NCBI RefSeq assembly: GCF_007992455.1
Contig: NZ_BKAH01000002.1
Coordinates: 62,001-126,000, forward strand
Source: Microbacterium saccharophilum
GTDB taxonomy: Bacteria; Actinomycetota; Actinomycetes; Actinomycetales; Microbacteriaceae
Length of the DNA stretch: 64,000 nucleotides
Direction of reading: 5' to 3'
How positions within the stretch are numbered: the first letter of the stretch is position 1; every line of letters begins with the position of its first letter. Positions 45,429 through 57,310 of this stretch are shown piece after piece. The position numbers and the translations under genes were made by a program. The notes beneath the pieces were generated by a model, which was not told the DNA's origin, searched no databases, and saw only the letters and a program-made list of their open reading frames with translations.

Positions 45429-47743
45429 CGCGCGTGGACGAGCTCGTCGCGGCGATGACCCTCGACGAGAAGATCGCCCAGCTGTACGGCGTGTGGGTCG
45501 GCGCGTCCGACTCCGGCGGCGACGTCGCCCCGCACCAGCACGACATGGACGACGTGGTCGACCTCGACGCGCTGCTGCCGCACGGCCTCGGCCAGCTCAC
45601 GCGGCCCTTCGGCACGCGACCCGTGGACGCCGCCGTCGGAGCTCTGTCGCTGGCCCGCACGCAGGAGCGGATCCGCACGGCCTCACGGCACGGCATCCCC
45701 GCCCTCGCGCACGAGGAGTGCCTCGCGGGCTTCGCCGCCTGCGGCGCGACCGCCTACCCCGTGCCGCTGTCGTGGGGTGCGACCTTCCACCCCGACCTCG
45801 TGCGGGAGATGGGCCGCCGCATCGGCGCGGACATGCGCCGCGTCGGCGTGCACCAGGGCCTCGCGCCCGTCCTCGACGTCGTGCGCGATGCCCGCTGGGG
45901 CCGCGTCGAGGAGACGATCGGCGAGGACCCGCTCCTCGTCGGCACCGTCGCGACCGCGTACGTGCAGGGCATCGAGTCGGCGGGCGTCGTCGCGACGCTC
46001 AAGCATTTCGCGGGGTACTCCGCCTCCAAGGCGGGGCGGAACCTCGCGCCGGTGTCGATCGGACCCCGCGAGCTGCAGGACGTCATCCTGCCGCCCTTCG
46101 AGATGGCGGTGCGGGACAGCGGCGTGCGCAGCGTCATGAACTCGTACTCCGACATCGACGGCGTCCCGACGGCCGCCGACCGGTCGCTGCTCACCGAGCT
46201 GCTGCGCGACACGTGGGGCTTCACCGGCACGGTCGTCGCCGACTACTTCTCGGTCGCGTTCCTGAAGCTGCTGCACGGCGTCGCCGACTCGTGGGCGGAT
46301 GCCGCCGGCCAGGCCCTCGCGGCCGGCATCGACGTCGAGCTGCCCACCGTCAAGACCTTCGGGGAGCCGCTGCGCCGCGCCGTCGAGGAGGGCGTCCTCG
46401 ACGCCGGGCTCATCGACACGGCGCTCCGCCGCGTGCTGGCGCAGAAGGATGAGCTCGGGCTGCTGTCCCCGGACTGGTCCCCGGTGCCGGAGGCTCTCGC
46501 CGGCCGCGACCTGTCCGACCCGGAGGCGCTGCGCGGGGTCATCGACCTCGACCCGGCGGAGAACCGCGCGCTCGCCGCTCGACTCGCCGAGGAGGCGATC
46601 GTGCTCGTCCGCAACGACGGCACGCTGCCCCTCGATGCGCCGGCGAGGATCGCCGTCGTCGGCCCGAACGCCGACGACCCGTACGCCATGCTCGGCTGCT
46701 ACTCGTTCCCGACGCACGTCGTCTCGCAGCATCCCGGTGTCCCGCTCGGCATCCGCATCCCGACCCTGCTCGAGGCGCTCCGTGCGGAGTTCCCCGAGGC
46801 CGAGGTCACGCACGTGCAGGGCACGAGCGTCGACGGCGGCGAGCGCGACGGCATACCCGAGGCCGTCGCGCTCGCCCAGGCCGCGGACGTCGTCATCCTG
46901 GCGCTCGGCGACCGGGCGGGGCTGTTCGGCCGCGGGACGAGCGGGGAGGGATGCGACGCCGAGTCGCTCGCGCTGCCCGGCGCCCAGCAGGACCTCGTCG
47001 ACGCCGTGCTGGATGCCGGCACGCCGGCTGTCCTCGTGCTGCTGGCCGGGCGACCCTACGCCCTCGGCCGCGCCGCGGACGAGGCCGCGGGCATCGTCGA
47101 GGCGTTCTTCGCCGGCGAGGAGGGCGCGCCCGCCGTCGCCGGTGTGCTGAGCGGCCGCGTGAATCCGAGCGGACGCCTGCCCGTCAGCATCCCGAAGGCC
47201 CGCGGATCGCAGCCGTCGACCTACCTCGCGACCCCGCTCGCGCGGAGGACCGGGGTGTCGAACATCGACCCCTCGGCGGCGTTCCCGTTCGGGCACGGCC
47301 TGTCGTACACGACCTTCGAGTGGGGCGAGCTGGCGGCCGATGCCGCCGAGATCGCGACCGACGGCGCCGTCGGGCTGACGCTGCGCGTCGCGAACACGGG
47401 CGACCGGGACGGCGTCGACGTCGTGCAGCTGTACCTGCACGACCCCGTCGCCGAGGTGCCCCGCCCCGTGCAGCGGCTGATCGGCTACGCCCGGGTCGAG
47501 GTGCCCGCGGGCGCTGCCGTCGAGGTGCGCTTCACGGTGCCCGCGGACCTCGCGGCGTACACGGGCCGGGCGATGGCCCGCATCGTGGATGCCGGCGAGC
47601 TCGTCCTCGGTGCGGCGCGCTCCAGCGGCGACATCGCATCGTCCCAGGCGGTGCGTCTCGTCGGGCCGACGCGCGTCGTCGACCACACCCGGGCCCTCGT
47701 GCCGGGCGTCGAGGTGCGGGCGGCCGCGGCGTCGGTCGTCTGA
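45425..47743 (+). CDS. Glycoside hydrolase family 3 beta-glycosidase (beta-xylosidase/beta-glucosidase)
   Basis: The 772-residue protein has no signal peptide, so it hydrolyses imported oligosaccharides in the cytoplasm. It shows the GH3 TIM-barrel (RHGIPALAHEECLAGF, KHFAGYSASKAGRN), the nucleophile Asp in TVVADYFSV near residue 273, the second domain (AIVLVRNDGTLPL) and a C-terminal fibronectin-like domain (FPFGHGLSYTTFEW). Translational coupling to the permease gene and proximity to xylA/xylB favour xylo-oligosaccharides, although the family alone does not exclude beta-glucosides. Confidence 0.9.
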   Translation: MTRVDELVAAMTLDEKIAQLYGVWVGASDSGGDVAPHQHDMDDVVDLDALLPHGLGQLTRPFGTRPVDAAVGALSLARTQERIRTASRHGIPALAHEECLAGFAACGATAYPVPLSWGATFHPDLVREMGRRIGADMRRVGVHQGLAPVLDVVRDARWGRVEETIGEDPLLVGTVATAYVQGIESAGVVATLKHFAGYSASKAGRNLAPVSIGPRELQDVILPPFEMAVRDSGVRSVMNSYSDIDGVPTAADRSLLTELLRDTWGFTGTVVADYFSVAFLKLLHGVADSWADAAGQALAAGIDVELPTVKTFGEPLRRAVEEGVLDAGLIDTALRRVLAQKDELGLLSPDWSPVPEALAGRDLSDPEALRGVIDLDPAENRALAARLAEEAIVLVRNDGTLPLDAPARIAVVGPNADDPYAMLGCYSFPTHVVSQHPGVPLGIRIPTLLEALRAEFPEAEVTHVQGTSVDGGERDGIPEAVALAQAADVVILALGDRAGLFGRGTSGEGCDAESLALPGAQQDLVDAVLDAGTPAVLVLLAGRPYALGRAADEAAGIVEAFFAGEEGAPAVAGVLSGRVNPSGRLPVSIPKARGSQPSTYLATPLARRTGVSNIDPSAAFPFGHGLSYTTFEWGELAADAAEIATDGAVGLTLRVANTGDRDGVDVVQLYLHDPVAEVPRPVQRLIGYARVEVPAGAAVEVRFTVPADLAAYTGRAMARIVDAGELVLGAARSSGDIASSQAVRLVGPTRVVDHTRALVPGVEVRAAAASVV

Positions 47744-48088
47744 GGAGGCCGGGGCGGGCGGCGCGGGTGGCGCCGCCGGGTGCAGGCCGGGCGGCCCGGG
47801 TGCAGGCCGAGGTCAGGCGATCAGTCGAGGTCAGGCGGATTCGGCGCGCATCCGCCTGAGCCGGGCAGATCGCCTGAGCCGGGCCGGGGCGGGCGGCCCC
47901 GGGGCACGGCGTAACGGCGGAGATCGTGCACGGCAGCACGGCGTAACGGCGGAGATCGTGCGTGCGGCCCGGGCCGATCGGCATCCTGGGCGGGGATCGG
48001 GGCCGATCTCCGCCGTTGGGTCGCGTCGTCCCCGCCGCGTCACCCGCGCATGGCGAGCCGGACCCGCCGGACCGACCCACCCCGCGAC
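47744..48088. repeat. Gene-free stretch of nested short tandem and inverted repeats
   Basis: This 345-base gap between the convergent GH3 and lacI genes codes for nothing recognisable. It is made of small duplications: GGGTGCAGGCCG twice, GAGGTCAGGCG twice, GCCTGAGCCGGGC twice, and the 26-base unit 47904-47929 repeated at 47936-47961. The core of that unit, AACGGCGGAGATCG, returns inverted as CGATCTCCGCCGTT at 48004-48017. Stem-loops able to terminate both genes can form. Confidence 0.7.
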
Positions 48089-49093
48089 TCAGGCGGGCGG
48101 GGCGGTGCTGCCGCGCACCACAAGGTGCGTCGCGAGGTCCATGCGCAGGGTGTCCACCGTCTCGCCCTCGGCGAGGCGCAGGACGATGCGCGCCGCCTCC
48201 TCGCCCATCCGGCGGAGCGGCTGGTGCACCGTGGTCAGCTGCGGACTCAGCCACCGCGCGAGCGCGATGTCGTCGTAGCCGACGACGGAGAGGTCGTGTG
48301 GGACGCTCAGTCCCGCCGCCGTCGCCGCGGCGATGACGCCGAGGGCCTGCAGGTCGCTGCCGGCGAAGACGGCCGTGGGCCGGTCGGGCCCGGCCAGCAG
48401 GTCGCGGGCGTGGCGCTCGCCGCCTCCGGGGTGGAAGTCCCCGAAGCGGATCCAGGCCGGATCGATGGGCAGGTTCGCGGCGCTCATCGCCGAGCGGTAG
48501 CCGTCGACGCGCGCGAGGGAGCACATCATGTCCTCGGGGCCGGTGATGGCCGCGATGCGCCTGTGGCCGAGGTCGATCAGATGCCGGGTCGCCATGAGGC
48601 CGCCCGACCAGTTGGCCGATCCCACCGACGGCACGTCGGGTGCGGGGTCACCGGCCGGGTCGACGATCGCGAAGGGCACGCCCCGCGAGCGCAGCTTCTC
48701 CCGGTGCGCGCGAGGCAGGTCGGAGAACACCAGCACGACGCCGACGGGCCGGCGCCGCAGCACGCCGTCGATCCAGTCGGAGGAGGGTGCGTGCCGGTCG
48801 CCGCTCACCGTCAGGACGACGGAGAGGCCAGCCGCGTGGGCGACCTCCTCGACCCCCTCGATGACCTCCATCGACCAGCTGGCCTCGAGCTCGTGGAAGA
48901 CGAGTTCCAGCGTCTCGGTGCGCTGTGCCGGCGTGCGGCGGTGGTAGCCGTGCCGCTTCAGATGCTCTTCGAGGCGGGCGCGGGTGGCCGGGGCGACGTC
49001 CGTGCGGCCGTTGAGCACCTTCGACATCGTGGCGACCGAGACCCCCGCCTCGGCGGCGATGTCGGCCAGGGTCACGCGTGGAGCGGTGGTCAT
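48089..49093 (-). CDS. LacI-family repressor of the xylan/xylose genes
   Basis: The 334-residue protein has the N-terminal LacI helix-turn-helix (VTLADIAAEAGVSVATMSKVLNG, about residues 7-29) and hinge. A periplasmic-binding-like sugar domain follows, ending RRMGEEAARIVLRL. ATG 49093 has GAGGACC upstream. It is divergent from xylA. The box CGATAGTTTCG (49167-49177) between the two genes matches the operator of the sugar-importer operon at ten of eleven positions, supporting autoregulation and control of both units. Confidence 0.9.
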   Translation of the reverse strand: MTTAPRVTLADIAAEAGVSVATMSKVLNGRTDVAPATRARLEEHLKRHGYHRRTPAQRTETLELVFHELEASWSMEVIEGVEEVAHAAGLSVVLTVSGDRHAPSSDWIDGVLRRRPVGVVLVFSDLPRAHREKLRSRGVPFAIVDPAGDPAPDVPSVGSANWSGGLMATRHLIDLGHRRIAAITGPEDMMCSLARVDGYRSAMSAANLPIDPAWIRFGDFHPGGGERHARDLLAGPDRPTAVFAGSDLQALGVIAAATAAGLSVPHDLSVVGYDDIALARWLSPQLTTVHQPLRRMGEEAARIVLRLAEGETVDTLRMDLATHLVVRGSTAPPA

Positions 49094-49166
49094 GGAGGGT
49101 CCTCGGTGCCGGGCGCGGGCTGCGCCGTACGGGCGAGGCGATTCTTGCACGTTTCGTTCGTCGTAG

Positions 49167-49246
49167 CGATAGTTTCGGATGCCGGATCTCCCGCGCGAAG
49201 GGGTGGCGTCCGGCCCACCCATGGTATAGGTTGTGTATCGCAACAA
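49167..49246. promoter_or_regulatory. lacI-xylA intergenic operators
   Basis: CGATAGTTTCG (49167-49177) matches the LacI-type box at 42249-42259. GTTG...CAAC arms at 49230-49244 contain GCAACAA (49240-49246), the complement of TTGTTGC at 42178-42184. TATAGG or TAGGTT near 49225-49232 may be the xylA -10. Confidence 0.6.
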
Positions 49247-49271
49247 TTCCTCGACGTCGAGCAGGAGCATC

Positions 49272-50459
49272 ATGGTCACCCCCACCCCCGCGGACAAGTT
49301 CACCTTCGGTCTGTGGACCATCGGCTACAACGGCACCGACCCGTTCGGCGGCCCCACCCGGCCCCCGCTCGACGTCGTGCACGCCGTCGAGAAGCTCGCC
49401 GAGATCGGCGCCTACGGCCTCACCTTCCACGACGACGACCTGTTTGCCTTCGGCTCGACGGATGCCGAGCGGCAGAAGCAGATCGACCGGCTCAAGGCCG
49501 TGCTCGATTCCACCGGGCTCACCGTCCCGATGGTCACGACGAACCTCTTCTCGCCCCCCGTCTTCAAGGACGGCGGGTTCACCTCCAACGACCGCGCCGT
49601 GCGCCGCTTCGCGCTGCGCAAGGTGCTGCGTCAGCTCGAGCTCGGCGTCGAGCTCGGCGCCAAGACCTTCGTCATGTGGGGCGGCCGCGAGGGCGCCGAG
49701 TACGACGCCGCCAAGGACGTCCGCACGGCCCTGGAGCGCTACCGCGAAGCGGTCAACCTCCTCGGCCAGTACGTCATCGACAAGGGCTACGACATCCGCT
49801 TCGCGATCGAGCCGAAGCCCAACGAGCCGCGCGGCGACATCCTGCTGCCCACGGTCGGTCACGCCCTCGCCTTCATCGAGACGCTCGAGCACCCCGAGCT
49901 CGTGGGTCTGAACCCCGAGGTGGGGCACGAGCAGATGGCGGGCCTGAACTTCGCCGCCGGCATCGCGCAGGCGCTGTACCACGGCAAGCTCTTCCACATC
50001 GACCTGAACGGCCAGCGCGGCATCAAGTACGACCAGGACCTCGTGTTCGGCCACGGCGACCTCCACAACGCGTTCGCCCTCGTCGACCTGCTGGAGAACG
50101 GCGGCCCGAACGGCGGCCCGTCCTACGAGGGCCCCCGTCACTTCGACTACAAGCCGTCGCGCACCGAGGACGAGACCGGCGTGTGGGACTCCGCCGCCGC
50201 GAACATGCGCACCTACCTCCTCCTCAAGGAGCGGGCCGCGGCGTTCCGCGCCGACCCCGAGGTGCAGGAGGCCCTCGAGGCCGCCCGTGTCTTCGAGCTC
50301 GCGCAGCCGACCCTGGGCGAGGGGGAGTCCTACGACGACCTCCTCGCCGACCGCTCGGCCTACGAGGACTTCGACGCCGACGCGTACTTCGGCGCGAAGG
50401 GCTTCGGGTTCGTGCGGCTGCAGCAGCTCGCGACCGAGCACCTCCTCGGCGCTCGCTGA
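49272..50459 (+). CDS. xylA: Xylose isomerase
   Basis: The 395-residue TIM-barrel enzyme converts D-xylose to D-xylulose using two divalent metal ions. Actinobacterial xylose isomerase hallmarks are clear: [31 protein letters not shown] with the catalytic His, [25 protein letters not shown] with metal-binding Glu, GHEQMAGLN and [15 protein letters not shown] 49272 has AGGAG at 49263-49267. It is followed after a hairpin by xylB. Confidence 0.97.
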   Translation: MVTPTPADKFTFGLWTIGYNGTDPFGGPTRPPLDVVHAVEKLAEIGAYGLTFHDDDLFAFGSTDAERQKQIDRLKAVLDSTGLTVPMVTTNLFSPPVFKDGGFTSNDRAVRRFALRKVLRQLELGVELGAKTFVMWGGREGAEYDAAKDVRTALERYREAVNLLGQYVIDKGYDIRFAIEPKPNEPRGDILLPTVGHALAFIETLEHPELVGLNPEVGHEQMAGLNFAAGIAQALYHGKLFHIDLNGQRGIKYDQDLVFGHGDLHNAFALVDLLENGGPNGGPSYEGPRHFDYKPSRTEDETGVWDSAAANMRTYLLLKERAAAFRADPEVQEALEAARVFELAQPTLGEGESYDDLLADRSAYEDFDADAYFGAKGFGFVRLQQLATEHLLGAR

Positions 50460-50500
50460 CCTCCACCCCGGCCCCAACCCCGGCCACACCCCCGGCACAC

Positions 50501-50570
50501 CTCTGCCGAGCGTCCGCAGCACGCGGATCACGCACCCGAGCGTCGCGTGCGTCCCGGACGCTCGGCAGAG
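50501..50570 (+). terminator. Intercistronic hairpin between xylA and xylB
   Basis: CTCTGCCGAGCGTCCG (50501-50516) pairs perfectly with CGGACGCTCGGCAGAG (50555-50570), with a smaller hairpin possible in the loop. There is no T-run, so it may be an RNA-stability or attenuation element that lowers xylB relative to xylA rather than a full terminator. Confidence 0.65.
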
Positions 50571-50594
50571 GGAGCGGGACAGAGAGGATGCCGC

Positions 50595-51878
50595 ATGGCA
50601 CTCGTGATGGGCGTCGACTCGTCGACGCAGTCGTGCAAGGTCGTCATCGTGGATGCCGGCACCGGCGCCGTGGTCCGCTCCGGTCGCGCGGCGCACCCGG
50701 ACGGCACCGAGGTCGACCCGGCCGCGTGGTGGACGGCGCTGCAGGCCGCGATCGCGGAGGCCGGCGGCATGGACGACGTCGCCGCATGGGCGGTCGCCGG
50801 GCAGCAGCACGGCATGGTCGTGCTGGGCGCGGACGGCGACGTCATCCGACCCGCCCTGCTGTGGAACGACACCCGTTCGGCCGGCGCCGCGCGGGACCTC
50901 ATCGCCGAGATCGGGGCCGAGGAGTACGCGCGTCGCACCGGCGTCGTGCCGGTCGCCTCCTTCACGGCGACGAAGCTCCGCTGGCTGCGCGACCACGAGC
51001 CGGACGCCGCCGCGCGCGTGGCAGCCGTCGCGCTGCCGCACGACTGGCTCACCTGGCGGCTCCGCGGCTACGGCCCGGAGAACCCGCGCCTCGACGAGCT
51101 CGTCACCGACCGCTCCGACGCCTCCGGCACCGCCTACTGGGGTCCCGATGGATACGATCGCGACCTCCTCGTCGCCGCCCTCGGCCACGGCGCGACCCTC
51201 CCGCGCGTCCTGGGCGCCGACGAGAGTGTCACCGACGATGCGGGCCGCGTGGTCGCGCCCGGTGCCGGCGACAACGCGGCCGCTGCCCTCGGGGTCGGCG
51301 CGGGCGTCGGCGACGTCGTCGTCTCGATCGGCACGAGCGGCACGGTCTTCGCCGTCTCCGCCGAGCCGACCGTCGACCCGTCCGGCACGGTCGCGGGGTT
51401 CGCCTCGGCCGACGGGCACTTCCTGCCCCTCGTCGCGACGCTCAATGCGGCGCGCGTCCTGGACGTCATCGGGCGGCTCCTCGGCGTCGACCACGCCGAG
51501 CTCTCCCGCCTCGCCCTGCAGGCCGAACCCGGCGCGGGCGGTCTCCGGCTCGTGCCGTACTTCGAGGGGGAGCGCACCCCGAATCTGCCCGACGCGACCG
51601 CATCGCTCGAGGGCATGACCCTCGCCGCCACGACGCGGGAGAATCTCGCCCGCGCCGCCGTGGAGGGGATGCTGTCCGGCCTCGCCGCCGGCCTCGACGC
51701 GGTCCGCGGGCTCGGCGTGCCGATCCGGCGCGCTCTGCTCATCGGCGGCGGCGCGCAGTCCGAGGCGGTGCGCCGCATCGCGCCGCTCGTCCTGGGCGTC
51801 CCCGTCGAGGTCCCCGAGCCGGCGGAGTACGTCGCGCTGGGCGCCGCCCGGCAGGCGGCGGCGATCCTCGGACGCTGA
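50595..51878 (+). CDS. xylB: Xylulokinase
   Basis: This 427-residue FGGY-family kinase phosphorylates D-xylulose to xylulose 5-phosphate for the pentose phosphate pathway. It has [16 protein letters not shown] at the N-terminus, [31 protein letters not shown] and the C-terminal adenosine site [18 protein letters not shown] 50595 has GAGAGGA upstream. It follows xylA by 135 bases including the hairpin. It is somewhat shorter than the usual 450-500 residues. Confidence 0.94.
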   Translation: MALVMGVDSSTQSCKVVIVDAGTGAVVRSGRAAHPDGTEVDPAAWWTALQAAIAEAGGMDDVAAWAVAGQQHGMVVLGADGDVIRPALLWNDTRSAGAARDLIAEIGAEEYARRTGVVPVASFTATKLRWLRDHEPDAAARVAAVALPHDWLTWRLRGYGPENPRLDELVTDRSDASGTAYWGPDGYDRDLLVAALGHGATLPRVLGADESVTDDAGRVVAPGAGDNAAAALGVGAGVGDVVVSIGTSGTVFAVSAEPTVDPSGTVAGFASADGHFLPLVATLNAARVLDVIGRLLGVDHAELSRLALQAEPGAGGLRLVPYFEGERTPNLPDATASLEGMTLAATTRENLARAAVEGMLSGLAAGLDAVRGLGVPIRRALLIGGGAQSEAVRRIAPLVLGVPVEVPEPAEYVALGAARQAAAILGR

Positions 51879-51888
51879 CGCGGGCGCG

Positions 51889-51924
51889 GACGCTGACGCT
51901 GACGCTGACGCTGACGCGGACGCG
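51889..51924 (+). repeat. Hexanucleotide tandem repeat (GACGCT)n
   Basis: Four perfect GACGCT units (51889-51912) are followed by two GACGCG units. They begin 10 bases after the xylB stop and lie 56 bases before the next gene. Confidence 0.85.
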
Positions 51925-51980
51925 GGCGCGGGGCGTGATGCGGCCCGCACGTCGGCGCGACCCGGTGCGAGGATGAGACG

Positions 51981-52454
51981 GTGACGGATGCCACGGCTTC
52001 GACCCTGCTCGCCGCCGCCCGCGAGCGTCTGCGCGGCTCGCCGCAGGAGCGCCTCGGCGAAGCCGTCGCGCCCCGCCGCGTCTTCGGACTCGGCCGCGCG
52101 GCGCGCGTCGTGCCGGTGCACGAGGCCTGGCATGTGGGGGTGCTGCTGCTCTCCGACGACGCCGCCTTCGCGACGGGCGAGATCCTCCGGGCGCGGTCGG
52201 AGGCGATCCGCGGATTCACGGCGGAGTCCCAGCGCGCCCGGGCCGAGCTCGCCGCCGCCGCGCGGCGCGGCGGATTCGGCGAGGGCGAGGTCGTCCATCT
52301 GGCCTGGCAGCCCCTCGACATCCCCCTCGTGGACCGGGGCGGCACGTCCGGTCCGCTCTCCGTGGCCGGCGGCGTCGTGCACGTCCGCTGGAGCGCGGCG
52401 GGCGCCACGCGTCCACTGGCGGACTATCTGGCCGAACAGCTCTCCCTGCGGTGA
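51981..52454 (+). CDS. Conserved hypothetical protein preceding glgX
   Basis: The 157-residue soluble protein has a helical start (ASTLLAAARERLRGSPQERL). The middle includes RVVPVHEAWHVGVLLLSDDAAFATGEILRA and the end reads GGVVHVRWSAAGATRPLADYL. I do not recognise a family. GTG 51981 has GAGGAT ending six bases upstream, as in other leaderless-type starts here. It is separated by only 54 bases from glgX on the same strand, so a link to glycogen handling is possible but unproven. Confidence 0.65.
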   Translation: MTDATASTLLAAARERLRGSPQERLGEAVAPRRVFGLGRAARVVPVHEAWHVGVLLLSDDAAFATGEILRARSEAIRGFTAESQRARAELAAAARRGGFGEGEVVHLAWQPLDIPLVDRGGTSGPLSVAGGVVHVRWSAAGATRPLADYLAEQLSLR

Positions 52455-52508
52455 CCTTTCCGGCTTCCCGGCCGAAGTAGGGTTGTCGTCACGACTCAGG
52501 AGGTCTGC

Positions 52509-54719
<2,211 letters not shown>

Positions 54720-54723
54720 CGCC

Positions 54724-57159
54724 ATGACGCATCCGGTCTCGACCTATCGTCTCCAGATCCGCGCCGACTTCGACCTGGATGCCGCGGCCGACGTGACCGC
54801 CTACCTCCGGGCGCTGGGGGTCGATTGGGCGTACCTGTCGCCGATCCTCGAGGCGGCGGCCGGCTCCGACCACGGCTACGACGTCGTCGACACGTCACGG
54901 GTCGACCCGGCCCGGGGCGGGGCGGAGGGACTCGTCCGCTTCCACGGTGCGGCCCGCGCCGCGGGTCTCGGCATCCTCGTCGACATCGTGCCCAACCACA
55001 TGGGCGTCGCCGACCCCTCCCGCAACGCCTGGTGGTGGGACGTGCTGACGCACGGGCGGTCCTCCCGGCACGCGGACGCGTTCGACGTCGACTGGGCGCA
55101 CGGTTCCGGGCGGCTGCGGCTGCCGATCCTCGGCGCGGAGATCGAGGACGTCCTCGCGGCGGGGGAGCTGACGGTCGACGCCGAGGCGGGCGTCGTGCGC
55201 TACTTCGACACCGCCCTGCCCCTGGCCCCGGGTTCGCTCGACGCGGACGCGGACGACATCCGGGGCGTGCTGCAGCGCCAGCACTGGGAGCTCGTCCACT
55301 GGCGCCGCGACGCCGACCTGAACTACCGCCGGTTCTTCACGGTGACGAGCCTGGCCGGCGTCCGCGTCGAGCGGGAGCCCGTCTTCGCGGCTACGCACGC
55401 CGAGGTGGGGCGCTGGTTCCGGGACGGCCTCGTCGACGGCCTCCGCATCGACCACCCCGACGGTCTCGCCGACCCGGGCGGGTACCTCACCCGCCTCGCC
55501 GAGCTGACCGGCGACGCCCACGTCGTCGTGGAGAAGATCCTCGAGCACGGCGAACAGCTGCCCGGCTGGTGGGCGACCGCCGGGACGACGGGCTACGACG
55601 CCATGGCCGAGATCGACCGCGTGCTCGTCGACCCCGCCGGCGCCCCGGTCCTCGACGCCCTCGATGCGCGACTGCGCGCGGAGAGCGGGATGGCGCCGGT
55701 GACCTCGTACGCCGACCTCATCCACGACACGAAGCGCGCGATCGCCGACACCGCGCAGCACGCCGAGGTGCGGCGCCTCGTCCGGCTGCTGCCCGCCGAG
55801 CTCGCAGGTGCGGGCGACGCCGACGCCGTCGACGCGCTGGCCGAGCTGCTGGCGAACTTCCCGGTCTACCGCGCCTACCTCCCCGCCGGTGCCGGCCACC
55901 TCGAGCACGCCGTCGCGGAGACCGCGCGGCGCCGCCCCGACCTGGCCGCACGCGCCGCCGCCGTGGCGGACCTGATCGTCGCCGACCCGCACGGCGAGCT
56001 CGCGACCCGGTTCATGCAGACCACGGGCCCGGTCATGGCCAAGGGCGTCGAGGACACCGCCTTCTACCGGTACACGCGACTCGGGACGCTCACCGAGGTC
56101 GGCGGCGACCCGTCGGTCTTCGCCCTCGACGTCGACGGGTTCCATGCCGCAGCAGGGATGCGGCAGTCCGGCTGGCCGCACGCCTCGACGGCGCTGTCCA
56201 CCCACGACACCAAGCGCAGCGAGGACGTCCGTGCGCGGCTGTCCGTGCTCGCTGAGCTGCCGGAGCGCTGGGCGGAGACGCTCGATCGGCTGCGCGCGGT
56301 CGCCTCCACCGGCAACGGGCCGTTCGATGCCCTGCTGTGGCAGGCGATCGTCGGGGCGTGGCCCGCATCCCCCGGCCGGCTGCACGCCTACGCGGAGAAG
56401 GCGGCACGGGAATCCGCGGAGAACACGACCTGGGCGGACCTGGACGCCGCCTTCGAGGCGCGCGTGCACGCCGTCGTGGATGCCGCGTTCGGCGCAGCGC
56501 GGGAGCTCGTGGAGTCCTTCGCCGGCGAGATCGTCGGCTTCGGGCGCTCGAACGCGCTCTCCGCGAAGCTCCTGCAGCTCGCGGCACCCGGCGTCCCCGA
56601 CGTCTACCAGGGCACGGAGCTCTGGGACCTCTCCCTCGTCGACCCCGACAACCGCCGCCCCGTCGACTACACGGTCCGCCGCGACCTGCTCGCCCGGATC
56701 GACGGCGGCTGGACGCCGGAGATCGACGAGTCCGGCGCCGCCAAGCTGCTGGTGACCTCCCGCACGCTGCGGCTCCGCCGCGACCGGCCCCACCTGTTCA
56801 CCCGCTATACCCCGCTCCCGGCCGCGGGACCCGCCGCCGGCCACGCCGTGGCGTTCGACCGCGGCGGCGCGATCGCGGTCGCGACCCGGCTTCCGGTGGG
56901 CCTCGCCGCCCGCGGCGGCTGGGGCGACACCGTCCTGCTCCTGCCGCCCGGGGAATGGCGGGACGAGCTGACCGGACGCCGGCACGCCGGCGGCGAGGCG
57001 CCGCTGTCCGAGGTCCTGGCGACCTACCCCGTGGCCCTCCTGCGCCCCGCCGCCGAGGCGGCATCCGGCGCCGCACGCGCGGCATCCGGCACCGCGGACA
57101 CGGCATTCGGCAACGCGGCATCAGCCGCCGCCGGGAGCAATCCGCAGGAGCAGGTGTGA
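54724..57159 (+). CDS. treY: Malto-oligosyltrehalose synthase TreY
   Basis: The 811-residue GH13 enzyme converts the reducing-end alpha-1,4 linkage of maltodextrins to alpha-1,1. Motifs are STYRLQIRADFDLDAAADV at the start, DIVPNHMGVADPSRN, DGLRIDHPDGLADP, VVEKILEHGEQLP and GVEDTAFYRY. The ATG begins four bases after the glgX stop, so translation is coupled. The last 35 residues are a low-complexity Ala/Gly/Ser tail with AASG-like repeats, not part of the family fold. Confidence 0.96.
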   Translation: MTHPVSTYRLQIRADFDLDAAADVTAYLRALGVDWAYLSPILEAAAGSDHGYDVVDTSRVDPARGGAEGLVRFHGAARAAGLGILVDIVPNHMGVADPSRNAWWWDVLTHGRSSRHADAFDVDWAHGSGRLRLPILGAEIEDVLAAGELTVDAEAGVVRYFDTALPLAPGSLDADADDIRGVLQRQHWELVHWRRDADLNYRRFFTVTSLAGVRVEREPVFAATHAEVGRWFRDGLVDGLRIDHPDGLADPGGYLTRLAELTGDAHVVVEKILEHGEQLPGWWATAGTTGYDAMAEIDRVLVDPAGAPVLDALDARLRAESGMAPVTSYADLIHDTKRAIADTAQHAEVRRLVRLLPAELAGAGDADAVDALAELLANFPVYRAYLPAGAGHLEHAVAETARRRPDLAARAAAVADLIVADPHGELATRFMQTTGPVMAKGVEDTAFYRYTRLGTLTEVGGDPSVFALDVDGFHAAAGMRQSGWPHASTALSTHDTKRSEDVRARLSVLAELPERWAETLDRLRAVASTGNGPFDALLWQAIVGAWPASPGRLHAYAEKAARESAENTTWADLDAAFEARVHAVVDAAFGAARELVESFAGEIVGFGRSNALSAKLLQLAAPGVPDVYQGTELWDLSLVDPDNRRPVDYTVRRDLLARIDGGWTPEIDESGAAKLLVTSRTLRLRRDRPHLFTRYTPLPAAGPAAGHAVAFDRGGAIAVATRLPVGLAARGGWGDTVLLLPPGEWRDELTGRRHAGGEAPLSEVLATYPVALLRPAAEAASGAARAASGTADTAFGNAASAAAGSNPQEQV

Positions 57160-57310
57160 CCAGTGTGGCCGGTGAGGCTCGGCAGTCACAGGAGCCACAG
57201 CCGATCCTGCCGTTTGCACGGCACCACACCGGCGCCGGATCGCACGACCGGTCCGAGATGACGACGGGATGCCGGGACTCCGGCACGCCGCACCCCCCGG
57301 GAGGACGACG

